From the NCBI GenBank assembly GCA_002371715.1, contig DFGF01000119.1:6092-15839 (forward strand): a stretch of DNA of 9,748 nt, given 5' to 3'. The stretch is from Prevotella sp. UBA3757 (GTDB taxonomy: Bacteria > Bacteroidota > Bacteroidia > Bacteroidales > Bacteroidaceae). Position 1 is the first letter of the stretch, and each line of letters begins with the position of its first letter. Under the pieces are notes generated by a model. The model ran no database searches. It saw only the letters and a program-made list of their open reading frames with translations, and was not told where the DNA came from. This document shows, piece after piece, positions 1-6,154 of this stretch. Made by a program: the position numbers and the translations under genes.

Positions 1-787
1 TCTTCTCCCACAGGGCGCGCACCTCTGGGTCGCCCTGCTCCCACTTGACCAGCATCTCGTGGGCTTCCTTGATGAGTGGGGCCTCCTGCTTGGCCTGTTC
101 CTCGGCTTTCTCAGCGGCTATACCGCTGAGCACAAGTTGGTCGGTCAGGGCCTTCACCTCCTCGCGGTAGTGCTTGTCGAAGGCTACGTAGTAGTCGCCA
201 ATGAGGTGGTCGCCCTTCTTGCCGCTGGACTCGGGGGTCTCGCCATTGCCGTATTTTAGCCAGGCCAGCATTGACTTGCAGATGTGGATGCCACGGTCGT
301 TGACGATGTTGGTCTTCACCACGCGGTTGCCGTTGGCCTGCATGATCTGGGCCAGCGACCATCCCAGCAGGTTGTTGCGCACATGACCCAGGTGCAGGGG
401 CTTGTTGGTGTTGGGGCTGGAGTATTCTATCATCACGAGGGCTGAGTCCTCGCTGACGGCTTTCTCGCCGTAGTGGGCGTCGGCATCGATGTCCTGGAGC
501 AGTGACAGCCAGGCGTCGTCGCTGATGCTGAGGTTCAGGAACCCCTTGACGACATTGTACTTGCTGACGGCCTCGCAGTGCTCCACCAGGTATTCGCCCA
601 GCTCCCGGGCGGTCTGCTCCGGACTCTTGCGGGCCATTTTTACAAAAGGAAATACCACAAGGGTCAGGTTGCCCTCAAACTCACTGCGCGTCTTCTGCAG
701 CTGCACCATTTTCTCAGGCACGTCCTGTTCGTAGAGTGCCTTTACTGCAGCCTGTGCTGCAGCCATTATCTGCTGTTCAATCTTCAT
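1..787 (-). CDS. argS: Arginyl-tRNA synthetase, N-terminal part (cut by window edge)
   Basis: Class I aminoacyl-tRNA synthetase that charges tRNA-Arg with arginine in the cytoplasm. Translating the minus strand from the ATG at 787 gives 262 uninterrupted codons, beginning MKIEQQIMAAAQAAVKALYE and still open at the left edge. About residues 1-110 match the ArgRS N-terminal (Add-1) tRNA-binding domain. The catalytic signature follows: EYSSPNTNKPLHLGHVRNNL, with HLGH as the HIGH ATP-binding motif, then NIVNDRGIHICKSMLAW, which is very typical of ArgRS. Family members are near 600 residues, so more than half is missing here, including the KMSKS-equivalent loop and the anticodon-binding domain. 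A TACCTTTG -7 box lies 19-26 bases upstream of the ATG, so it can be transcribed separately from rnr, which lies 88 bp upstream on the same strand. Identification is secure; the missing part is due only to the window edge. Confidence 0.96.
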   Translation of the reverse strand, partial: MKIEQQIMAAAQAAVKALYEQDVPEKMVQLQKTRSEFEGNLTLVVFPFVKMARKSPEQTARELGEYLVEHCEAVSKYNVVKGFLNLSISDDAWLSLLQDIDADAHYGEKAVSEDSALVMIEYSSPNTNKPLHLGHVRNNLLGWSLAQIMQANGNRVVKTNIVNDRGIHICKSMLAWLKYGNGETPESSGKKGDHLIGDYYVAFDKHYREEVKALTDQLVLSGIAAEKAEEQAKQEAPLIKEAHEMLVKWEQGDPEVRALWEK

Positions 788-805
788 AACGTTCAATTTT
801 GGCTG

Positions 806-813
806 CAAAGGTA
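806..813 (-). promoter_or_regulatory. argS: Bacteroidetes -7 promoter element for argS
   Basis: On the minus strand these bases read TACCTTTG, a perfect TAnnTTTG -7 box, 18 bases before the argS ATG. This implies a very short 5' leader. No TTTG -33 box is present at the expected 19-21 bp spacing; that position is occupied by the GTTTAGA heptad array. The match is seen directly; its use as a promoter is inferred. Confidence 0.6.
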
Positions 814-820
814 CGAAAAA

Positions 821-848
821 GTTTAGAGTTTAGAGTTTAGAGTTTAGA
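821..848. repeat. Heptad tandem repeat, four exact GTTTAGA copies
   Basis: Four perfect head-to-tail copies of GTTTAGA fill the space between the rnr stop codon and the argS -7 box. The array covers the -33 region of the presumed argS promoter. It shares its 7-bp period and a related core (AGAGTTT in rotation) with the arrays at 2149-2268 and 4263-4311. Confidence 0.85.
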
Positions 849-875
849 GAAATTTCGTCCTACGCGCCATTTTTC

Positions 876-3119
876 CTATTCTGCCAGCACAAAATCCAAC
901 TGTCGCTTCTCCAGATTGGTGCGTGCCACTTTGATGCGCACGGCGTCGCCCAGCTGGTATTTGTGGTGATGGCGACGGCCCACCAGGCAGTAGTTGCGCT
1001 CGTCGAAGTCGTAGTAGTCGTCGTCGAGGTCGCGCATGGGCACCATGCCCTCGCAGTGGTTCTCGTCAATCTCGCAGTAGATGCCGTACGACTGTATGCC
1101 GGAGATGTGGGCGTCGTACTCGTTGCCTATCTTGTCCTCCATGAATTCCACCATCTTGTACTTGATGCTGTCGCGCTCGGCCTGCTGGGCGGTCTGCTCC
1201 ATGTCCGAGCAGTGCTCGCACAGCTCCTCGTACTTCTGCTGGTTGGCCGAGCGGCCACCGTCCTGATACTTCGTCAGCAGCCGGTGCACCATCGTGTCGG
1301 GGTAGCGGCGGATGGGCGACGTGAAGTGGGTGTAGTATTCGAAGGCCAGTCCGTAGTGGCCGATATTGTGGGTTGAGTACTTGGCCTTCATCATGGCCCG
1401 CAGGGCCACGGTCTCGATGAGTTTCTGCTCCTTCTTGCCCTGACAGCTGTCCATCAGCGTGTTCAGGCTGCGCGAGATGGCTCCCTTCGTGCCGCTGGTC
1501 TTCATCTTGTAGCCGAACTTCACCACAAATTCGCGCAGTGCCTCGAGCTTGGTGGGGTCGGGCTGGTCGTGGATGCGGTAGGGCAGGGTCTTGGCCTTCA
1601 CGCCCTTCTTCACGCGGCCGATGCTCTCGGCTACCGTGCGGTTGGCCAGCAGCATGAACTCTTCGATGAGCTGGGTGGCATCGTTCGACTTCTTGAAGTA
1701 GGCGCGCACGGGTTTGCCCTTCTCGTCGATGTCGAAATGCAGCTCCTCGCGGTCGAATTTGACGGCACCGCCCTTGAAGCGGCGCTCGCGCAGGTGCTTG
1801 GCCAGGCGGTCCAGCGTGCGCAGTTCGGCGGCGTAGTCGCCGTCCTTGCCCGTCAGTATGTCCTGCACCTCCTCGTACGCGTACCTCCTGTTGCTCTTGA
1901 TGACGGTATGGGCAATGCGGTAGTCCTTGATGTTGGCCTCTTCGTCCAGCGTGAAGATGACGCTGTAGCACAGCTTTTCCTCGTCAGGGCGCAGCGAACA
2001 GATGAAGTTGCACAGGCGTTCGGGCAGCATGGGGATGGTGCGGTCGACCAGATAGACGCTGGTGGCACGCTTGACGGCTTCCTTGTCGATGATGGACCCC
2101 TCCTTCACGTAGTGGCTGACGTCGGCAATGTGGACAGCGACCTCATACAACTGAGAACTGAGAAGTGAGAACTGAGAGGTATGATTACCTTGCTCGCCCT
2201 GAATACCATTGGCTTTCTCGCCCTGAGAGTAATCAGACCTCTCCGTTCTCCGTTCTCCGTTCTCAATTACCCTGATGGACAGTGCATCGTCGAAGTCCTT
2301 GGCATCCTTGGGGTCTATGGTGCAGGTGAACACGTCGCGGAAGTCCTCGCGGCGGCTGATTTCCTGGGGCGTGATGCCCGGGTCGATTTTCTCGGCGGCG
2401 TCCTCCACGCTCTTGGGGTACTTGTAGGGCAGTCCGTACTGAGCCAGGATGGCGTGCATCTCCACGTTGTTGTCGCCCTCCTTGCCCAGGATGTCGATGA
2501 CCTCGCCCACGATGTTCTTTGAGTCCTTCGACGGCCACTGGGTAATCTTGACGACGGCCTTGTCGCCCGTCTTGCCGCCCTTCAGCTTCTTCTTCGGAAT
2601 CAGCACGTCGTGTACGAAGATGTTGCCCTCGGTCACGAGGAAGGCGTAGTCCTTCTCCACCTTCAGACGGCCCACGGCCTGATCGCGCTTGTGACTCAGT
2701 ATCTCGACCACCATGGCCTCCTTGATGTGCTTTGCGCGGCGGGCCATATAGGCCACGCGCACGCGGTCGCCGTTCATGGCAAACAGCGAGTTGCGCTCCG
2801 AGACGAAGACCGGCGTGCCGCCGTCGTCGGGCTGGAACGAGTTCTTGCCGTTGGCCTTGCGGATGAACGTGCCCTCCTGCACCTGCGTCTTCAGGTTCAG
2901 ACGGTAGGAGTTGTCCGACACCTTCGACAGGTAGTCGTCCCACGCCATTTCCTCCATCATGTCGATGGCCATCATCTTTGCCGGATGGGTGTCGAGCTTC
3001 AACTGTTTGAACACCTGCTTGAACGAGAACGTCTCGTTAGGATTCTGCTGGAACAGCGTCTGCAGCATCTCCTGCAACGTGCGCTTGTTCAGTCGTTTTC
3101 CACCATTTTTCTTACTCAT
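876..3119 (-). CDS. rnr: Ribonuclease R (RNase II/RNB family) with an unusual in-frame insert
   Basis: Processive 3'-to-5' exoribonuclease that degrades structured RNA in the cytoplasm; 747 residues. In order: an N-terminal winged-helix-like segment (about 10-80), cold-shock OB domains (about 85-240), the RNB catalytic domain (about 250-610) and a C-terminal S1 domain (about 655-747), ending QLDFVLAE without the basic tail of enterobacterial RNase R. The metal-binding cluster DPKDAKDFDD places aspartates at 269, 275, 277 and 278. The RNB signature HFTSPIRRYPD is at 598-608. Start: the ATG at 3119 gives MSKKNGGKRLNKRTLQEM, the normal N-terminus. Odd feature: residues about 286-323, between SIRVI and YEVAVHIADVSHYV, are extra compared with the family, where about 6 residues join these blocks. 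The DNA there is a palindromic heptad element (see 2149-2268). The rest of the domain is intact, so I expect an active enzyme. Confidence 0.95.
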   Translation of the reverse strand: MSKKNGGKRLNKRTLQEMLQTLFQQNPNETFSFKQVFKQLKLDTHPAKMMAIDMMEEMAWDDYLSKVSDNSYRLNLKTQVQEGTFIRKANGKNSFQPDDGGTPVFVSERNSLFAMNGDRVRVAYMARRAKHIKEAMVVEILSHKRDQAVGRLKVEKDYAFLVTEGNIFVHDVLIPKKKLKGGKTGDKAVVKITQWPSKDSKNIVGEVIDILGKEGDNNVEMHAILAQYGLPYKYPKSVEDAAEKIDPGITPQEISRREDFRDVFTCTIDPKDAKDFDDALSIRVIENGERRTERSDYSQGEKANGIQGEQGNHTSQFSLLSSQLYEVAVHIADVSHYVKEGSIIDKEAVKRATSVYLVDRTIPMLPERLCNFICSLRPDEEKLCYSVIFTLDEEANIKDYRIAHTVIKSNRRYAYEEVQDILTGKDGDYAAELRTLDRLAKHLRERRFKGGAVKFDREELHFDIDEKGKPVRAYFKKSNDATQLIEEFMLLANRTVAESIGRVKKGVKAKTLPYRIHDQPDPTKLEALREFVVKFGYKMKTSGTKGAISRSLNTLMDSCQGKKEQKLIETVALRAMMKAKYSTHNIGHYGLAFEYYTHFTSPIRRYPDTMVHRLLTKYQDGGRSANQQKYEELCEHCSDMEQTAQQAERDSIKYKMVEFMEDKIGNEYDAHISGIQSYGIYCEIDENHCEGMVPMRDLDDDYYDFDERNYCLVGRRHHHKYQLGDAVRIKVARTNLEKRQLDFVLAE
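2149..2268. repeat. Palindromic heptad element inserted in frame within rnr
   Basis: Two 40-bp arms (2149-2188 and 2229-2268) are inverted copies matching at 34 of 40 positions, separated by a 40-bp loop. Each arm is built of 7-bp units: GAGAACT, GAGAAGT, GAGAACT, GAGAGGT on the left; GAGAACG three times then GAGAGGT on the right (complement strand). Both arms share TGATTAC next to the loop. The loop carries a 10-bp direct repeat CTCGCCCTGA (2193-2202 and 2217-2226), 24 bp apart. All of it is translated as part of RNase R on the minus strand with no stop codon, giving a polar stretch that contains QGE twice. In mRNA it should form a long hairpin. Confidence 0.85.
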
Positions 3120-3147
3120 AGCGATTCCGTTTTTAATAGTTTTGCGC

Positions 3148-3155
3148 CAAAGTTA
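3148..3155 (-). promoter_or_regulatory. rnr: Candidate -7 promoter element for rnr
   Basis: The minus strand reads TAACTTTG, a perfect TAnnTTTG box, 29 bases upstream of the rnr ATG. No TTTG -33 partner was found at 19-21 bp spacing, so only the -7 half is supported. It lies 45 bp from an identical box on the plus strand (3200-3207), so the two form a divergent promoter region. Confidence 0.5.
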
Positions 3156-3199
3156 CGAAATATTTTTGAAATAAGCACGATTTATTACCAAATAATTTG

Positions 3200-3207
3200 T
3201 AACTTTG
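3200..3207 (+). promoter_or_regulatory. Candidate -7 promoter element for the epimerase-PAP2 unit
   Basis: TAACTTTG matches the Bacteroidetes -7 consensus and lies 63 bases upstream of the epimerase ATG. The -33 box is not recognisable. The predicted leader of about 55 nt contains a small perfect hairpin, CTGCT-AAA-AGCAG (3218-3230), of unknown relevance. Confidence 0.5.
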
Positions 3208-3270
3208 CAGCATTCAACTGCTAAAAGCAGCTGATACGTAACAATTTTTTGCTACCGCATACCTGTTTAG

Positions 3271-4260
3271 ATGAAGATACTGATTACCGGGGCCAGTGGC
3301 TTTATTGGCTCCTTCATTGTTGAAGAGGCGCTCCGCAGGGGCTTCGAGACGTGGGCGGCCGTGCGCGGCAGCAGCTCGCGCCAGTTCCTGGCCGACGAGC
3401 GCATCCATTTCGTCGAGCTGAACCTGTCGTCGGAGGAGGCACTGCGCAGCCAGCTCCAGGGACACCAGTTCGACTACGTGGTCCATGCCGCCGGCGTCAC
3501 CAAGTGTCTCGACAAGCGCGACTTCTACCGTATTAACACTGAGGGCACGCAGCATCTGGTCCGTGCCCTGCTGGCTCTCAGGATGCCGCTGCGCCGCTTC
3601 GTCTACATATCGTCGCTCAGCATCATGGGGGCCATCCGCGAACAGCAGCCGTATACCGAGATTTGCGAGACCGACGAGGCCCGCCCCAACACCGCCTACG
3701 GCAAGAGTAAGCTGCAGGCCGAGCGCTGGTTGGAAACCCAACCCATACCTTATATTATATTAAGGCCTACGGGCGTCTACGGTCCGCGCGAGCGTGACTA
3801 CTTCATGATGGCCAAGAGCATCAAGGCACATACCGACTTTGCCGTGGGCTATCGGCAACAGGACATCACTTTCGTCTATGTCACGGATGTCGTCCAGGCC
3901 GTCTTCCTGGCTTTGGAACACGGACAGACGGGCCGCCGGTATTTCCTCTCCGACGGCGAGGTCTACCAGTCCAGTACGTTCAGCGACCTGATACGCCGCG
4001 AACTGGGCAACCCCTGGTGGATTCGCATCACGGCACCCATCTGGCTGCTGCGCGTCATCACCTTCGTGGGCGAATACGTCGGGCGGCTGACTGGCAGGGT
4101 GACCGCACTCAATAATGATAAGTATAACATCATGCGGCAGCGCAACTGGCGGTGCGACATCCAGCCCGCCCGCCGTGAGCTGGGCTACGAGCCGCAGGTG
4201 AAGCTGGAGGAGGGCGTGCGTCGCAGCATCCGCTGGTATCAGGACAACGGGTGGCTGTAG
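3271..4260 (+). CDS. NAD(P)-dependent epimerase/dehydratase, extended SDR family
   Basis: Cytoplasmic or membrane-associated NAD(P)-dependent oxidoreductase with a Rossmann fold; 329 residues, normal for extended SDRs. The N-terminal MKILITGASGFIG is the dinucleotide-binding TGxxGxxG motif (residues 6-13). VVHAAGVT (70-77) is the NAG-like segment, YISSLS (112-117) carries the catalytic serine region, and YGKSK (Y143, K147) is the YxxxK catalytic pair. RPTGVYGPRE (165-174) is the usual post-catalytic loop. The C-terminal third has a hydrophobic stretch, WWIRITAPIWLLRVITFVGEY, that suggests a membrane-facing or lipid substrate. The next gene, 65 bp downstream, encodes an AUR1-like PAP2 membrane enzyme. 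Extended SDRs of this general type include the sphingolipid reductases CerR (Caulobacter) and BT_0972 (Bacteroides). Nucleotide-sugar epimerase is an alternative. The family is certain; the substrate is not. Confidence 0.88.
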   Translation: MKILITGASGFIGSFIVEEALRRGFETWAAVRGSSSRQFLADERIHFVELNLSSEEALRSQLQGHQFDYVVHAAGVTKCLDKRDFYRINTEGTQHLVRALLALRMPLRRFVYISSLSIMGAIREQQPYTEICETDEARPNTAYGKSKLQAERWLETQPIPYIILRPTGVYGPRERDYFMMAKSIKAHTDFAVGYRQQDITFVYVTDVVQAVFLALEHGQTGRRYFLSDGEVYQSSTFSDLIRRELGNPWWIRITAPIWLLRVITFVGEYVGRLTGRVTALNNDKYNIMRQRNWRCDIQPARRELGYEPQVKLEEGVRRSIRWYQDNGWL

Positions 4261-4262
4261 GG

Positions 4263-4311
4263 AGTTGATAGTTGAGAGTTGAGAGTTGATAGAATTGGGA
4301 ATTAAGAATTA
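4263..4311. repeat. Heptad tandem repeat, seven in-phase 7-bp units
   Basis: Seven consecutive 7-mers follow the epimerase stop codon: AGTTGAT, AGTTGAG, AGTTGAG, AGTTGAT, AGAATTG, GGAATTA, AGAATTA. The first four are near identical; the last three keep the phase but change the core. The array occupies most of the 65-bp gap before the PAP2 gene, ending 14 bases before its GTG start. It would be transcribed if the two genes form an operon. Confidence 0.8.
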
Positions 4312-4325
4312 AAAGGTAAGAGATT

Positions 4326-5282
4326 GTGAAGGTAAGTGAACTGCTGATACGTGAACGCAAGCCGGCGCGCGGACTGCTGGCCTTTGAGTGGGTGGCTATA
4401 GGCTACCTGGTGCTGACCGTCGTCATGATGGCACTGGTATGGGACCGCCTGGCCTCGCCCGCCGAGATGCTGAAGGGGCGCGCCCAGTTCCTGCTGCTGA
4501 CGCTGGCCTGCTGGGGCCTTTACTACCTCTGGCCATGCCGGCTCATGGTGCTGGTGCGCGTGCTGGTGCAGATGGCCTTTCTGGGCTGGTGGTACCCCGA
4601 CACCTACGAACTCAACCGCACCCTGCCCAACCTCGACCACGTCTTTGCCGGATGGGAACAGTCACTTTTCGGCTGCCAGCCCTCGCTGCTCTTCTCGCAG
4701 CGCGTGCCCTACGCGTGGTTCTCGGAACTCATGTGCATGGGCTACGTCAGCTACTTCCCGCTGATGGTCATCACCCTGCTTTACTACTATGCCAAGCGCT
4801 ATCAGGAGTTCCTCCAGTCGGCCTTTGTCCTGCTGGCCGCATTCTTCGTCTACTACGTCGTGTTCGTGCTCGTGCCCGTCACCGGCCCGCAGTTCTACTA
4901 TCTGGCTGTCGGCACCGAGCGGATAGCCGCCGGTGTATTCCCTGACGTGGGCGACTGGTTTCTGACCCACTCCGAGCGCATGGCGGCGCCGGGCTGGGCC
5001 GACGGATTTTTCTACCACCTGCTCGACCTCACCCACGATGCCGGCGAGCGGCCTACCGCCGCCTTCCCCAGCAGCCATGTCGGCATCACTACCGTCATTA
5101 TGCTGCTGGCCCTGCGCACGCGCAGCCGAGGCCTCATACTGACCGTCCTGCCCTTCTACGTCCTGATGTGTTTTTCCACCGTCTACATCTATGCCCACTA
5201 TGCTATCGATGCCATAGCGGGCCTCCTGACGGGTGTCCTGCTCTACTTCAGCCTGAAGGCCCTATGGCCCCGCATCTCTTAA
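4326..5282 (+). CDS. AUR1-like PAP2 superfamily membrane phosphatase/phosphotransferase
   Basis: Polytopic inner-membrane enzyme; 318 residues. A GTG start at 4326 is required because an in-frame TAA at 4317-4319 precedes it and the next ATG lies inside the first membrane span. Hydrophobic segments are visible at about 21-38, 53-68, 72-90, 135-155, 164-185, 254-264, 270-285 and 296-310. The PAP2 catalytic motifs are GERPTAAFPSSH (H251) and YIYAHYAID (H291, D295), which together form the His-His-Asp arrangement of AUR1/IPC-synthase-like (PAP2_3) proteins. The upstream WEQSLFGCQPSLLFS block is also typical of that subfamily. Family members remove or transfer phosphate-containing head groups on lipids. 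The epimerase just upstream in the same direction suggests a shared lipid pathway; the exact substrate is inference. It ends 2 bp before the convergent ATPase remnant, with no terminator between them. Confidence 0.85.
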   Translation: MKVSELLIRERKPARGLLAFEWVAIGYLVLTVVMMALVWDRLASPAEMLKGRAQFLLLTLACWGLYYLWPCRLMVLVRVLVQMAFLGWWYPDTYELNRTLPNLDHVFAGWEQSLFGCQPSLLFSQRVPYAWFSELMCMGYVSYFPLMVITLLYYYAKRYQEFLQSAFVLLAAFFVYYVVFVLVPVTGPQFYYLAVGTERIAAGVFPDVGDWFLTHSERMAAPGWADGFFYHLLDLTHDAGERPTAAFPSSHVGITTVIMLLALRTRSRGLILTVLPFYVLMCFSTVYIYAHYAIDAIAGLLTGVLLYFSLKALWPRIS

Positions 5283-5284
5283 CG

Positions 5285-5635
5285 TCAGTTGAGCAGCCAT
5301 AGCCGCATCAGCTGATCGTCTACGTAGTATGCTCCATTCTCGGTTGACAACAATCCATAAGTTATCAGTTTTTTCGATGCTGCTTGGACACTGCTGGCCG
5401 ACTGTAGGTGATGCCGGCGTATAAAGGCTCCAGAGGTTATCTGTCTGGCCTGTCCTTCTTTGGCTATGGCATAGAGAAGTTCTTTCTGAGCCAGGTTTAG
5501 CCTCGATAGCACGTCGCTGTAGCGGTAGCTGTTGTCTGCCGTCATCTGGCGCATCAGCCGTTGACTTTCCTCCTGCCGGTCGCAGAAATACTCGGGCTTG
5601 ATTTTGCCTACTACGATAAAGGGATTCTCCATCAT
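5285..5635 (-). pseudogene. Internally deleted AAA ATPase (archaeal-ATPase-like) remnant
   Basis: Intact ORF of 116 residues that looks like two ends of one larger protein joined together. Residues 2-32, MENPFIVVGKIKPEYFCDRQ through about T32, match the standard N-terminus of a large Bacteroidetes ATPase family, in which a Walker A segment of the form PRRMGKT follows within a few residues. Here the sequence instead jumps at about residues 32-36 (near 5525-5545) to the family's C-terminal winged-helix part: LNLAQKELLYAIAKEGQARQ, SASSVQAASKKLITYGLLS, ending LMRLWLLN. Walker A, Walker B and the whole nucleotide-binding domain are absent. Family members are, from memory, several hundred residues long. 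Tandem ATGs at 5635 and 5632 both fit. No good promoter was seen. It is probably a dead remnant; a small DNA-binding product is possible. The family assignment rests on recalled sequence patterns. Confidence 0.7.
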
Positions 5636-5797
5636 TCACGTTTTTTTTATGGTGCATAAGTTAATTATTTATTTTGAATTATGCAAATTAAATAATTTAT
5701 ATTTTATATTTCGGCTCTAACTTTAGGATGTTTTTCTGAAACTAATTTGAATAATGAGAATAATTTGGTATTTTCGCGCTTCGTCGTCCGGTTTTTC

Positions 5798-5858
5798 ATT
5801 CCCAGTAAGGGAATGCTATGTTCCCAGTATGGGAATCCTTTATTCCCAGTATGGGAAT
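5798..5858. repeat. Three tandem copies (22-bp period) of a 17-bp palindrome
   Basis: Copies start at 5798 (ATTCCCAGTAAGGGAAT), 5820 (GTTCCCAGTATGGGAAT) and 5842 (ATTCCCAGTATGGGAAT). Each is a 7-bp inverted repeat around GTA (the first two copies have one or two deviations), separated by 5-bp spacers, giving an exact 22-bp repeat, about two helical turns. Such phasing would put all copies on one face of the DNA, as in a cooperative operator. Function unknown. Confidence 0.8.
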
Positions 5859-5869
5859 CCCAGGCGAAC

Positions 5870-5904
5870 AGACCCACCCCCTGCCCCTCCCTGCGAGGGA
5901 GGGG
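5870..5904. repeat. REP-like C/G-rich hairpin element, left copy
   Basis: The element begins AGACCCACCCC and contains a perfect 8-bp stem, CCCCTCCC (5884-5891) with GGGAGGGG (5897-5904), around the loop TGCGA. It is nearly the reverse complement of 6007-6040, so the two form an inverted pair about 100 bp apart, like a bacterial interspersed (REP/BIME-type) element. No transposase is nearby. Confidence 0.75.
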
Positions 5905-5941
5905 AGTAGATACATTCAGCAGTAGGCGCACTGATATTATC

Positions 5942-5988
5942 TTTCCGTGATTTCCGTGATTTCTGCGTGACAATATATATTTCCGTGA
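5942..5988. repeat. TTTCCGTGA short repeats
   Basis: TTTCCGTGA occurs at 5942-5950, 5951-5959 and 5980-5988, and a variant TTTCTGCGTGA at 5960-5970. The array sits between the two REP-like hairpins. It is flanked by a 7-bp direct repeat CAGTAGG at 5920-5926 and 5990-5996. Role unknown. Confidence 0.7.
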
Positions 5989-6006
5989 TCAGTAGGACAT
6001 TTTATT

Positions 6007-6040
6007 CCCCTCCATACAGGGAGGGGCCAGGGGTGGGTCT
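6007..6040. repeat. REP-like C/G-rich hairpin element, right inverted copy
   Basis: Contains the stem CCCCTCC (6007-6013) with GGAGGGG (6020-6026) around the loop ATACAG, then ends GGGGTGGGTCT. Its reverse complement matches 5870-5904 with one 1-bp gap and a few mismatches in the loop and spacer. GGTGGGTCT recurs at 6044-6052, with a variant GATGGGTCT at 6066-6074, so the tail of the element looks partly duplicated. Confidence 0.75.
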
Positions 6041-6118
6041 GTGGGTGGGTCTTTGAGGGGCTTGTGATGGGTCTGCATCAATTTTTTAGGCGAAAAGTGT
6101 AATTTTTCCTTAAAAATA

Positions 6119-6149
6119 TTTGTTCGTTACAAAAAAATGCTTATCTTTG
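6119..6149 (+). promoter_or_regulatory. Full-consensus Bacteroidetes promoter
   Basis: TTTG at 6119-6122 and TATCTTTG at 6142-6149 are separated by exactly 19 bp, matching the TTTG-N19-TAnnTTTG consensus for the primary sigma factor of Bacteroidetes. It is the only complete -33/-7 pair I found in the window. Transcription would start near 6155 and point toward the LRR gene, whose ATG is about 660 nt downstream. Confidence 0.8.
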
Positions 6150-6154
6150 CACCG

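Noticed and set aside
1066..2943. Long antisense and alternative-frame ORFs across rnr (for example 1066-1971, 1569-2168, 2263-2943)
   Set aside because: They are shadows of the GC-rich rnr reading frame, with low-complexity Arg/Gly/His/Val-rich translations and no recognisable domain.
5262..5300. Rho-independent terminator between the convergent PAP2 and ATPase-remnant genes
   Set aside because: The stop codons are 2 bp apart and no GC-rich stem followed by a T-run is present on either strand there.
5798..5858. CRISPR-like repeat array
   Set aside because: Only three units with 5-bp spacers and strong internal dyad symmetry; no cas genes nearby.
5704..5973. 89-codon minus-strand ORF and 67-codon plus-strand ORF over the palindromes
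   Set aside because: Both are generated by the repeats themselves (translated palindromes and C/G-rich hairpin) and show no protein-family pattern.
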